The notes under the pieces were generated by a model that was not told where the DNA came from, ran no database searches, and saw only the letters and a list, made by a program, of their open reading frames with translations. A DNA stretch of 64,000 bases from Alisma plantago-aquatica (Eukaryota > Streptophyta > Magnoliopsida > Alismatales > Alismataceae). Each line of letters starts with the position of its first letter. The stretch's first letter is position 1. Positions 45,131-56,648 of the stretch are shown here, piece after piece. The translations under genes were made by a program, and so were the position numbers. Where the stretch lies: assembly GCA_963693085.1 (NCBI GenBank), contig OY856409.1:1334917915-1334981914 (forward strand), written 5' to 3'.

Positions 45131-47679
45131 CGTTCTCCCACTACATCTAGTGAAGAACCTTTGTCATATTGCACAATGAATGAGATTAGCATGTCTCTAT
45201 TGGTTCAATAACTAGAATGAGTCTAGATAACCATCATATGGATTTCTAGAAATGCAATTCTCATTTATGCACTACAGATGACTATGTTATAAGCATTCAA
45301 ATTTGAGTTATCATGTCATTCATTACATGTGCCACACACATTTGTCTCTTTAACTATCAAGTATAGTTGACGAGACATAGGCATTTCCATCAAAGATATT
45401 TTTTTTGAAATGAAACATCAGTTCATTACACTCTTGTCCATACAAGATGTAAGATGATTTCAATGATGGAAGATGTATAATAGAAATTCACTAATTCTAT
45501 TATATGCCCATAAATGTCATATTGTAACTGTAATGGTAGAAACTCTTGCTCTGCACAATTTCTAGCTTACTTCTTCTTAGGTCCTGAAGTAGATATCTCT
45601 ATCTCTCTTTCATATTCCTGAGATCCTATATAAAGAGGTTATTTCCCTTTCTATCTTACTCCTCTCTATATCTTGAGTGATGAAGACTTGGACCTAAGCT
45701 TGGATTCAATACACTTCTTGACCTTGCTTTAGTCTATGGACTTCATTATGTTGATAATTATCAAGGGTTTTGTCCTTTCTTCATTCATGCTTTGGCATCA
45801 TCATGCCAAGCACTTCAGACAATGGTTTGGCCAAGTTTCTCAACATATGATAAATTGGTTGTATGATTCACACAATGATTTGTAGAATCACATGTTTGGT
45901 CAACTCTTGACCTATTAGAAATCACAGTTAATCTATATGCATAATCATATTGAGCATATGAGATTATACTTGATCTCCATTTGTCTGATTATATTCAAAC
46001 ATCTCTTTCAAGACATTATACCTTTTATTCTTTACATGATTCTTAAGATGTATAACCATCTCAATAATGTCCATGCTTTAAGATATTTATGCAACTCATA
46101 GTTCATATAGCTCAGCATAAGGTTCTTGATGTCTTAGGCATCATTGACATACTTCAAGTATAGTCTTAGGAGAATTTGGAGTGGTTCTACTGGTTCTTGT
46201 CTTTCAAGGACTTTAGAGTTTACATTCACTATTGAGAACACTTCTCAAAGGTCCCAAACCAGATTTAAAGTTTGTCATGTTTATGAATTGATCGCAACAA
46301 TAATGTATTTGTGGTTGTTATTTGGATTCTACAAAAGAATTTTGCAACATTTCAAAAAAAAATTATTTTTTTATTTGATAAAGTTGACGATATTAATCAG
46401 GTATTTAATTAATTATCACTCCCACTATTTTGATAAAATTGATAGCCCTCACCATCAATTCGAAAGATTACAGTGTACAACCTTCTAGTGAGCTAAGATC
46501 TAAAACAAGTGAGTTATTACCCAGCCAACTCCAGCGTCCATAATCAATTATTAAGGTAGGTAACATTTACCAATTGAATCGTATGCAATTCTTGGATAGA
46601 TGATATGCACAACCCTTTGACATAGTAATCTGCATGCCTTTAAGTGCTTAATCTCATTAAGACCATTTAGTTAAGCTTGAACCAAATACCAACACGATGG
46701 GAGTGCACCCCGCTTGGTGGGCACACACAACTACCATCACACTTCCACAAGATAGACAGCTCACCACCCTTGTGATACCCACACTTGTCGATCAAGCTCT
46801 TCATATGTGTTTCTTATGGAAATCATCTAAGACTTAATATTATATTGAGGGGTTTGGTATTTATATACATATACATATCCAATCACCACATTTATAGTTT
46901 GTATCATATACATGCTATATCCCACAAGAAAACATGTGAAGCGATAAAGCGATGATTATGGCCATCCTATTGTAATTCCTTGAGCCATAAGGAATTACAG
47001 TCATCTAGGTCTACATCATATGCAACAACCTGTAATTGATGAAGATCTGTGCTTGAGCCATTCTGGGTTGATCAGCTCATCCTATGACTAATCGGTTCAC
47101 CTCCTGGCCGGTTGGTTGGTTGTCACCAATCTATCGTCTGGTTCCTCCAGACAGTCAGTTTGTTGGGTCATCTTGATCCTTGTTAGGCCACCATCCTCTC
47201 ATCTCGCACCATCATCTCATCATATTAGTCCTCCAATTTCTCATATGGGCACCCACCATTCTTCGACATAATAGGAAATAAAACTATCCTACTTTTACAT
47301 ATATACTTGGGAAACCCCGAGTTACATTGGGGGGGAGAAAAGGTAGAAGAGAAGGCTTGAGTTAACTTGAGTTATATCTAGAATAGAAGGAAGGACTCGG
47401 TACACAGACTGAGATGCAAACAACCACAACCAACCAAGCACACACATAGGGGTTTATATGACATAACCACACTACACATCCACCATGAAAACTATTTTAG
47501 GGTGACGCGTATTGTTTGCATATATATATATCATATCATGTATGTATATAGGGATTTGTGGTGTTTAATCAGATATGCACATTAACCAGTTAAAGTATTC
47601 ACATTACCTGTAATAAATAAATGGCAAAAAACCAAAATCTAATCATGTTGATTAATCCTAAACATAGTATGTTGGCATG

Positions 47680-47691
47680 GCTCTGATACCA
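47680..47691 (-). other. Primer-binding site of element D, right copy
   Basis: GCTCTGATACCA is the exact complement of TGGTATCAGAGC, one base from LTR edge 47693. Confidence 0.85.
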
Positions 47692-47692
47692 C

Positions 47693-49854
47693 TGTTAGGT
47701 TTTGTGGGACAGAACATGCAGCAGAAACAAAATTTTTATCAAGCCACAAACCCATAACCAGTAGATTGCATCCACAACTATGCAATAGGAAAAATGGTTT
47801 AGTGAGTTATACCTGGTCTTGAGGCTTGCTCAGCGACAATACCTCACAACTAGTGCGACCTTCAACCACCAAGTCTTCGATGATGTTTGTGCAGCTCCTG
47901 GTCTTGACCCAGACTGTGACTAACAGTCGTCCTCCTGAGCGATAGAAATCTCCCGCCTCTATAGATAGTCTACACGGACCACCAGGATCTCTAGTCATCC
48001 TGATGGACAGACTAGAAGGAGTTGTCCCCTTCTATCGACATACTAGTCACCCACACACTCTCCCACCACCAGTCACTTTTTTGCAGTTTTCTTTCCCTCG
48101 TTGTTCCTCCCTGGTCAGGTAGAACTTGATTGGGCTCTCGTGGTTACTAAAACCAGAGAGGGCAACAACTTTGCAGAGCAACTGATGTTCTGAGTTGTGT
48201 GTTCTGAGAAGCCCCTTGTACCCCTCTATATATTGTAGAGGGCAGGGTCAGGGTTCCCAGTCTGTGTGGGAGTAGAAGAGTTCGTATTTTCTATGAACCG
48301 ATTGTACTGTGGAAGGTGAACCAGTCATTTCACAACTAAACCGGTTGTTTGGGAAGGTGATTCGATAGGTTCATAACTAAACCGGTCATTTAGGAAGGTG
48401 AGTTGATTGGTTCACCCAGTGAACTAGTCGTTTCACTTCCCTAACTTTCCCACAATTGACTTTCCTTATCCATTTCTAATTAATGCAAAGATTAATTCTT
48501 GTCCCAATCGAATTGAACAAGTGAAATGAGGATCTTTTCTCATGGATCGGGAAACCCTACACTTGATCATTTTGTCCATGTGAACCGATTGGTTCACTAG
48601 AGTGAATCGGTCATCGCACTGACCATGAGTCGATCGGTTCATCCAGTGAACTGGTCGGTTGGTGGTCCAATTTGTGCAAAACTCAAATCAATGAAGTTCT
48701 CAATCAATCTGGCACTCTAATCAATTGGTTCAACACTTGAACTTGATGATTCTGAGTCAAGTCTATTGATTGAATGTTTAATTGAGTACCTAAACACTTT
48801 AGTAATCAATCTAAACATCATTCATGGATAAACTCCTCTTCTAGGTTAATCCTATGTGTGTGACCCTATAGGTTCCATTTCACATTGACAGTGAATGTCC
48901 ATAACTAACTTATGACATCACAAGCAAAGAGTGGTGCCTAGTCGCACATTAGTGCTACCCAAGTGAAAAGAAAAGTTGGAGAATAACTTTCTTTCAACCT
49001 ACAATCTATTATTGGTGTTACAATGAATGTTTAGTTCCTTTTTCACTGATATCCAGATTGTACTCAAGGCATGGACTTGTCATCCTTTACAAGCTTTCAA
49101 TCCATGTTTCTTGATTCAGAATAGACTGTCTGAGATATTTGTAAGCTCAATATCATATATTGACTTACATGTGCATGGACATGCATTTCTCAGTCTCACT
49201 CCTCAAGTGGCCATGATATCACACTCCCTTAGGAGGGACAAATTCCATATCTACCACTCACAGTCAAGTCCCCATGTGTCAAAGTCACCCAATCATCATA
49301 GTTATAAGAACCCACATTTCATGACTGCGTTTGATGATGTCAAAGTGTACCCAACGACATGTGATGAGTGTAGTGATTTCAGGTCTAAGAACCATAGTCA
49401 CCACCAATACTATAAGAGATGATCCTGACTAACCAAGTGTGGTTTCCATGCATCACTCTTATGGTGGGTCTGTCTGATACACTGTTCTCTAACATGTATA
49501 TGTGCGCTTAGTCTGATATCATATATCATGACTAATGAGATTCTGTCATCAACCAACACACACTCTAGTCTTTTGTGTTATTGATGTCTATGGTTATTTC
49601 CACAATAACAACCGACTAGGGACATAACAAGAATGTATACTCTTAACATCCGTATAATCTCATTGTTTAGGTCCGTAACCTGAAGACATATATCATTGAG
49701 TATTGTCATTCTCTAGACATCTAACATGTTATACTATTATCTCAAAATAGTTAAAACATATAGATGGAAATTGCCTTTATTATTATCAAATCAAGTATCA
49801 CATGCCCCATTGCAATCATCATATGATTGGTTCTTTGGGCATACTATACCAATA
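47693..49854 (-). repeat. LTR D, right copy (2162 bp; 5' LTR on the minus strand)
   Basis: On the + strand it starts TGTTAGGTTTTGTGGGAC and ends CATACTATACCAATA, abutting gag sequence of element C at 49855. It pairs with 40612-42768. The TATA-like box lies near 48224-48240 and the palindrome cluster at 48294-48664. Confidence 0.85.
48294..48664 (-). promoter_or_regulatory. Palindrome cluster upstream of the LTR D promoter (right copy)
   Basis: Same cluster as at 41236-41583, with motifs such as GAACCGATTGGTTCA (48580s) and GTCGATCGGTTCATCC (48629 on). Individual motifs have drifted independently between the copies while the overall inverted layout is kept. Confidence 0.65.
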
Positions 49855-49921
49855 ACTTATACGCAAGAACCTCATCTTGTGTAGCAGAGGTGGGTGGTAT
49901 CAATGACTAAGGGACAACAAT

Positions 49922-51536
49922 CTATTCGTCTTCCCCTTGGTCAAAATCTATAAGAGGTGAGCCTTCCCTTTCTTGTGTGGTAGGGCCAGATATTGTGGTG
50001 ACTGCCTTAAGTTGTTCTATGTGCTTAGGGTTGGGTTCAGGTTTCCCATCAAAGGTGCCATTAGGGGTTTTTTGTTGTACAAAGAATTAGGTTAATTGAG
50101 CATCGGTTGCCTTTTAGTGAGCCTAATGGGGAAGAAGGATTTGATTTGTGGAAAGGATGAAAAGTTTCAGGGCAGCTATCATGTCACTGTCGGAAAGAGG
50201 AGTAGGAGTGTTTTGTTGAGGTGGTGGTTGGTTCAAGTTTTGATATTGCTGCCCTTGATAGGTCCCATGATTTTGGAAATTGCCTCTGTAATTTCCTTGA
50301 TTCCCAAAATTCCTCTAATTGTTGTTGAGGAAGACTGGAGGGGGACAATAATTGGCTTTAGGACTAGGGAGTCTTTGTTGCGAGGTGAATTGGGAATCAT
50401 TTTCAACACCTGAGGGATTTCCATATTGGAAACCAGGGTGGTTTCTGGCTTGGTTTGGATTGTAGTAACGCTGGCCCAGGATACTATGGATGGAGTTTAG
50501 GTTCTCTAATTGACCAACTATGGCATGGGAGTGTTGTAAAGGTATTGACATTGAAGGGTAACATGATCATACCCTTGGAAAATCTCGCATAGAGATTCTA
50601 CGACTCATACTTGTTGAGGTTGCCTCTCATAGGCATTGATGGTGGACTCGAGGCGATCCTATTTTAAGGAAATTAACTTAAGGGATTCAGCTATGTTTTT
50701 TATTCCAGGGTCTCCCTCAGCCCCGGCTACCTTTACGACCCCACCAGTATCTCATCTAGCTTGTGTTGCAGAAGATCGCATCATGACTCCCCATGCTTCT
50801 TTTAAACTTTAGAACATAAAATTTCCTCCATATGAGGAATCAATGAATTTCTTGGTATCATCATCAACACCACGGTAAAATATCTCAATGAGTTGAAATT
50901 GAGTGATGTCGTGACAAGGGAAATGTCTGAGAAGTTCCTTAAATCTCTCCCAAGCTTCTCCTTGAGTTTCTCCTGGGACCATTGAAAAGAGAATGCTCTG
51001 TCTCCTAATTTCATAGGTGAAACAAGGAGGGGGGAAATATATATACAAGAACTTGGTTTGCAGGGCCTCCCTGGTGGTGACCCATTCTTCACTCTCCATG
51101 GCATTATACCAACTATTGGCTTACCCTCAGAGAGAGTATTTAAATAGTTTGAGTCTAATGGAGTCTTCACAAATGCTTGGGATCTTATGCAGGCAACAAA
51201 GGTCGATGAAATGTTGAAGATGATCTTGGAAACTCTCACCTTTATTCCCCCAAAATGGGTTAGCTTGAAGCATGGTGATCCATTGGGTGTGGATCTCAAA
51301 TTGGGGGGTTGTGATCTCGGGTTGCACAATGGGATGTTGTGCATATCCAATTTTTGAAGAGGAAAAATCATTTAATTATTTTTTCTCTCAGCCTCCCTCT
51401 GAGAAGCTTCTAAGTCCTCTTGCTCAGCTACATAGGTTGCACGTAGAGAGGCTTACTGAGCCACAAGTTCAACCATCATATGATCCCTTTGAGCAGTAAG
51501 TGTTTGCTCAATCTTACGGGTAACTTCCTCATCCAT
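49922..51536 (-). pseudogene. gag: Element C gag (Athila/Tat-like Ty3/gypsy)
   Basis: Minus-strand gag starting with ATG at 51536-51534 (MDEEVTRKIEQTLTAQRDHM). It continues through QANPFWGNKGESFQDHLQHF and RLKLFKYSL (51327-51130) and, in a second frame, TTREALQTKFLYIYFPP, then GETQGEAWERFKELLRHFP and DDDTKKFIDSSYGG (51099-50809). These match the retrotransposon gag domain of Athila/Tat elements (YEAWERFKxLLRxCP, TxxxIDxAAGG). The C-terminal part has asparagine- and glutamine-rich repeats and NGTFDGKPEPNPKHIEQLK (about 50068-50012), like the NPK...KAITLRSG region before protease. Stop near 49924. Several frameshifts. Pol is absent because element D interrupts or replaces it. Confidence 0.75.
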
Positions 51537-51823
51537 CCTAACTATATTTTGTTGGTTTAATCAATGGAATGTTCTTTTTGGCTCGGGATAAAAAATTGAC
51601 GGTGCATAATCAGTGTTTGGTGGGTGATGCGTGCATAGTTATAATTAACAGATAATACTTGAGTGCAGAAAAAATGTACTGCTGGAATGAAAACTCAACA
51701 GAAGGAGGAGATAGCACTTCTGGAATGTTACTCGGAAGGCATAAAAAATGAAAAATAGTTTTTTAAAAAAATTTGAGGTTTGAGAAAATGATCTATTATC
51801 TCTGGAAAGAGTGGAAAAATCAA
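51537..51823 (-). other. Element C leader between LTR and gag
   Basis: No gene. A weak primer-site candidate is GACGGTGCA (51598-51606, complement TGCACCGTC), which aligns with the TGGCACCGT core of the Asp-tRNA type site in family B. If real, the LTR C edge would be near 51621 instead of 51824. Confidence 0.35.
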
Positions 51824-53519
51824 TGCACGTCAAAGAGCACACCAATTCACTAAGATGTTTATCTTAGAGTTAAATTCTTTTTTAATTTTCAGTTAAGGCT
51901 GGTATAGAAGGGTCAATCCCATAGGACAACGTTACTAAGATTGTTTTCTTTATCCTGATTGATTTTGTAATATTATTTCTTTTTGGTATTTTTGAATAAT
52001 TGAATGAAAAGGTAAATTCTGATTTGGGGATTGATTGATTACTCTAGAACATGAACTTAAAGTGCAAAAGAAATAAAAGATTACAGTAAAGCAATGAAAG
52101 GAAAGATTATTCTAAGACAAGAAAGTAAAGAAAGAAGATTGTTAGCACACAAGGATTATCTAAGACAAGAAATAATGTGTAAGAAATAAAAAGAGAGTGA
52201 TGGAAAATAAGCATTGAAAGAATGATTGAATCAGAAGGGAAAGAATCAAGTCTGAGGTGTTTGACCACCTTAGACCAAGTGAAAACAAGATCAGGAGATA
52301 CACAAAAGTAAGATAGAAGCATGTATGCAAATTATTTGTAAATAGAATGCAAGAGAAAAATTCTATGTGAACCCATTGGTCCTGGAATTCATGCATCCTA
52401 GTCCTTCATCCTAAAAAGGAATTTTTTGTGGACACATCCAAATTCTCATGTAAATGGTTTAGGCGTTCTACATCCCAGTTTCTATAGTCGCATCTTCAGG
52501 ATTAACTTACAATAAAAATGATTAATTACTTCATTTAAATTGATGATTTCTAAACTAAAAATTGTCTGTCTAAAACATCACTAAAAACCTGATACGATCA
52601 ACACATGCCTAAGAGGCTACTCCCCTTTCCTCGATAAAGGAACTACTCACTAGTCATAGCGAGGAATGGAGAAATAAGGGGAAGAATGTAGGAATCCATA
52701 TACTAAAGGACATAATATCCAAAGAGACCAATGTTGGTGACTATTAATGGCTTGCTCACTTAGATCCCCACTCTACAAGAAAGAACTAGAACAAACAAGA
52801 AATAAACCAACAAGATCAAAATCCAAAAATGAAGAACAAAACTTTATTGTAGAATGGAAGATTACACTATGAATTGAAAGGATGAGCTTCAATATAAAAA
52901 TGCAAGTACAAAATTGAGGACCACTTTCTTATTAGAGTCCCCCTCCTTTTATAGAGGAAGGAGAGGTGGAAACCTTGAAGGGGGGAAGGAACAAAAGGAG
53001 TGGCAGCTGCTGAAATATGTTGCTCGCAAGTAGAAAAACAACCGTCTCACTACATGGGACAGTCATTTGGGATGATGTGGCGTGTTATCTAGAAGCATTG
53101 AATGGAAACCCTAGTGACAGGGTGGTGACACCCTTTTAGTTGCATTTTTGGGCTCGAAGCAATGTTTGAAATGACCATTTCGACATGTGAAACGTCTGTC
53201 TCACGCCGCCTTGTGCATGATCAAAGTGGTGAAACCCTAATTAAGTGGAATCTCCCTTTGTGAATTGATTTGATATTATGTCAGGCTGACATGGTCGTAT
53301 GGGCTAGCCTGGATGCTGGGTTGGGTCCATGAGACGACTGTCTCGTTGAAGCGATACACCCATCTAGAATGTTGAGAAGGCATGTTGAGTCGAGGGCCAA
53401 AATGGCCAATTGGCTCAAAACGTGGAGATCTCTGGAGGTGAGCCGACTCTCTGGGCCCATGAGATGGTTGTATCATGAGCTCAGTGGGTCAAATTTCTAC
53501 TATGGAGGAAAAACCTACA
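51824..53519 (-). repeat. LTR C, right copy (5' LTR on the minus strand)
   Basis: Homologous to 36229-37863 up to 53463. The last 56 bases, absent from the truncated left copy, end in AAAACCTACA, giving a TGTAGG start on the minus strand. It contains GGTCAATCCCATAGGACAAC (51912-51931), the counterpart of the left-copy motif. The exact ends are uncertain by tens of bases or more. 53520-53610 is unassigned AT-rich sequence. Confidence 0.6.
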
Positions 53520-53610
53520 GAAAGTGAGAAAATAGTTAAGTATTTGCACAATAAATAAAAAAAGTGGGTAAATTATATATTGTCCTAGAAATTATTGAAA
53601 AACAGATAGG

Positions 53611-55859
53611 TGATTCAGCCTATTTTAGTGCTTTATCTTGTGTCATTTTGCATTTCAGCCACATCTATACTTGTTAGATTACATGTTATTTCCCCCAATA
53701 TGCTTATTTATATCAAATGCACTTATGGAGGCTTTTTGCATGTTTTATAGGTACTTTGTCCACTACTTGATGGCATGGAAAGAGGATGGTCCAGTCTAGG
53801 ATTTCCTCAGGCTTGGAGGAGCTCAAAATGAGGCCAAAACCACTTCCAACCTACCCCAAGTGGTCAAAGAAAGTTTTGAAGAAATACCCTCCATGGATGA
53901 TCAAGTTCAAGGCTCAAATGCATGGGAGAGACATCACCACGACCGTGGTGCATCCCCATGGTCGTGGTGGACATGCCCCAAGTACAAAAAATCAGTAAAA
54001 CTCCCAGAAATTGATGAAAATGGCCAAAATGACTGTGGTGATCAACACGACCGTGGCCATAGGTCCCCACCACGACCATGGTGAGCCCCCACGGCCGTGG
54101 CCATCCATGCACACCTCCCTATGATCTCCACATTCTAATAAACCCACGACCATGCCCATCCACCACGGTCGTGGTCTACCCTACCCACCACGACCGTGGT
54201 GACCCACCACGGCCGTGCTACTCACAAAATCCACCTAGTTTTCACTACTTTCCCCATTTTTCCCCTAACTTAACCCTAGACCCCTAGATCCCTATATAAG
54301 CCCTAGTGGTAGATGAGGGTCGGGGGTTGGCTACTTAGAGTCCCATTTTCGCTCCCTAGTCACCTCCACTCCATTCCACTTCACCTCCACCTCAAATCCA
54401 CTCCATTTCACCATTTCCACCACATAACCCCCCATATCTAAGCCTTCCATCCACTTCCCACCACCATTTTACACCATTCCATCCAAGAAGAAGGAGGAGG
54501 ATGACCTTGCAGCTGCTGGAGAGGAGGAGTTCTTCATCTACACTGAGCTCCATGGCCACTTCTTCCTCTATCTTCTCTCTTTTTGTATTTTCCATGTCTA
54601 TGAGTAGCTAGTCCCCTTGGGTGGGCTGTTTGGGGGAAATTATGTTACTTTGATACCATGCTGGGGGAAAATGGCATGCAAACATTGTAATTCCATTTGT
54701 TATTGATTATATTCTATTTGCATCTCATTCTCCATGAATTTCTTGTTGGTTTGTGTGTGAAATCACTTAGGAATTTAGGCAAATTGCTTATATGTGTGAA
54801 TTTTGGGATTTGCCCCTAGGTCCAATTCTTGGATCCCTAGGTTGCCTCCCATCTTCCTACATCCTAATCAATCTCCCTAAACCTAAGTGAGAGATCTAAG
54901 TGGCTAGATTGGATAATTCTAGTGCAATTAGTATGGAGCCTTCTCAAGGCTAGAATGTGGGGGAATTGAGGTCCAAAGCATTAATTTCACCTCCTCATTA
55001 CTACCCTCGGCCCCTAATTGCCCTAGGAATTCCTAATCTAGAAACCTAGACTTGATTATACTCTAATTGGATTGAACCTAATCCCTAACCCAGTTGAGCC
55101 TCGTAAGGGTAGTAGGGGGGTGTTAGGGACTAGTTCCCCTATACACAACCTAGCATATCCATGGCTAGTTAGTAGCTTAAGTTAATCCATTAGACTCTAA
55201 CTTGTTGTTTGGTTTGGATAATCTAAACGAAATCATAATGTTCACATGTCACCCCCCCCCAACTTAAGTGATAAGTTCATACCCCTAAACAGCCCACACA
55301 TCTCTTTACTGCTTAAAACCCTAGTTTTGTGCTTGCTTAGCTTAGTTAGTTCTTTTCTTACTTAGTTAGCTTCTTGCCTTGCTCTTGCCTTGTTTATGCT
55401 AGTTTAGTTCTTTAATTGCTCTTTTGCTTTTTTGTTGCTTGCCTTAGCATAATTTGTCTTTTCATACCTAGCTTAGTCCTTTCTTTCCCGCTTAGTCTTA
55501 ATCTAGTCTAGGGTTACCATAGATTTCATTCCTGCCTTTAACTGCTTTCTTGTTCATCCTTAGTTAACAATCAAATCAACCTTTAAACCCTTAACCCTAG
55601 TCTCTACAGTAGGAACCTAGCTAAACTAACCTAGCTCTAGTGCCCCCTCTTTTCCCTGTGGATCGACCCTTTACTTGCCACCTTCCTATACTACGGCACG
55701 ACCATGTGCGCTTGCGGGTGTAGTGTTTTAGTAGACGTAGGTAGCTAGTTTAGGTTTATAAATTTCAAAAGCACAACCCCATCACGTGTGTTCCGACCTC
55801 GTGGGGCACATCTAGTCAGGTCAAATTGGCTAGTGTGTTGCACCTCTAGCGGAATCACA
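53611..55859 (+). repeat. LTR B1 (2249 bp)
   Basis: Opens TGATTCAGCC and ends GGAATCACA, with copies at 58670-60915 and from 63726 to the window end. The TATA box CCTATATAAG is at 54291-54300, preceded by a dense palindrome array (53935-54226). Near the 3' end, CCCTGTGGATCGACCC (55657-55672) is a motif characteristic of Athila/Tat-type LTRs. A 70-codon frame at 53786-53998 recurs in B2, but the copies are too alike to judge selection. Confidence 0.85.
53935..54300 (+). promoter_or_regulatory. LTR B1 promoter: CACGRCCGTG palindrome array and TATA box
   Basis: Eight or nine variants of CACCACGACCGTGGTG within 290 bases (53935-53950 perfect; others near 53956, 54031, 54050, 54067, 54088, 54160, 54190 and 54210), then 65 bases to CCTATATAAG. 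The same layout repeats in B2 (58995-59287, TATA 59351-59360) and, inverted, in the solo LTR (14999-15250, TATA 14812-14822). Confidence 0.75.
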
Positions 55860-55869
55860 CCAAGCTTTC

Positions 55870-55890
55870 TGGCACCGTTGCTAGGGATTA
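55870..55890 (+). other. Primer-binding site of family B, unit 1 (Asp-tRNA type)
   Basis: TGGCACCGTTGCTAGGGATT closely matches TGGCGCCGTTGCCGGGGATT, the site complementary to plant Asp tRNA used by Athila/Tat-type gypsy elements. It lies ten bases after the LTR end. Confidence 0.8.
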
Positions 55891-56060
55891 GAGGCGCTCA
55901 ACCTAGCTAGTTAGTTTAGCTTTGACTTTTCCTACTGCCATCATCATTGCTATTCTTTATTCATTACTCTTTGCATTTTTTGTGTATATTGGTTTTCTAA
56001 CTTGCTTTCTTTTGTTTGGTTGTGCCTTGTGGATGTGACAAGCCACTCAGAGAAGACAAG

Positions 56061-56648
56061 ATGGAAGGCCAAAATGCACAAACCCATCCATTACCTCCAC
56101 CACCTCCATTGTCACAACCTTCCCACCACTTCACCTTCCAACCTCAATTCCCTCCTCCACTACCCTACCTCCAAGGCTATCCTAAGCCTTACACACCACC
56201 ACCACCTCCATTGCCACAACCCTCCCACTAATTCAGCTTCCAACCTCAATTCATTCTACCACCTCCATCACCACAACCCTCCCACCAATTCACCTTCCAA
56301 CCTCAATGCCCTCATCCACCTAAAGTCCAAGGGCCATCAACACTGATGCCACCACCACAACTATCACATGCTCCCCCTACTTCCCATGAGCAAATGGATA
56401 TGACTGAGACCCCTCTCTTTGGTGCCTATGAAGACCCATTCCTCAAGAGAGATAAAACCTATGGCATGAGATTTATGAGGGTCTTAAGGCTTATTAAGAT
56501 CTATGATGATGATCCCCAAGGAGAGAGAATTGCTGAAAAAGACTTACGAAGCTCGCATGACCCTTGGGAGGAAGACCAATCAAGGAAAGCATTTGAGAGG
56601 ATTTCTTATGATGGGGGTGCAAACATTTTGTTTTTGGACAATGGTTGA
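56061..56648 (+). pseudogene. Family B proline-rich ORF, unit 1 (one internal stop)
   Basis: I do not recognise this protein. From the ATG at 56061 (MEGQNAQTHP) the frame runs to TGA at 56646-56648, 195 codons, with a single TAA at 56229-56231. The N-terminal half is made of repeats of about 18-20 residues built on PPPPPLxQPSHxFxFQPQ. The C-terminal half is charged: MDMTETPLFGAYEDPFLKRD, then RVLRLIKIYDDDPQGERIAE and SYDGGANILFLDNG. No signal peptide, membrane segment or zinc knuckle is seen. It sits where gag would begin (about 190 bases past the primer site) and is the only ORF of the element. It could be a degenerate gag relic, a structural protein of a non-autonomous family, or captured sequence. 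Confidence 0.6.

Larger units (their letters stand above)
42769..47692 (-). mobile_element. Element D internal region (Ty1/copia, minus strand)
   Basis: 4924 bases between the two D LTRs. Reading leftward from the primer site at 47691: about 2.5 kb that should contain gag and protease but shows no frame I can identify, then integrase (about 45120-44900), reverse transcriptase (about 44190-43900) and RNase H (to about 42800). Integrase before reverse transcriptase fixes the Ty1/copia class. The lineage within copia is unresolved. Confidence 0.8.

Noticed and set aside
51621..51824. Placing the LTR C edge at 51621 because of a primer-like TGCACCGTC
   Set aside because: The left LTR copy shows no homology to this segment and the primer match is short; kept only as an alternative.
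56002..56346. 114-codon frame rich in His and Pro overlapping the B ORF
   Set aside because: It is the out-of-frame shadow of the proline-rich ORF at 56061-56648, arising from CCACCACC-type repeats.
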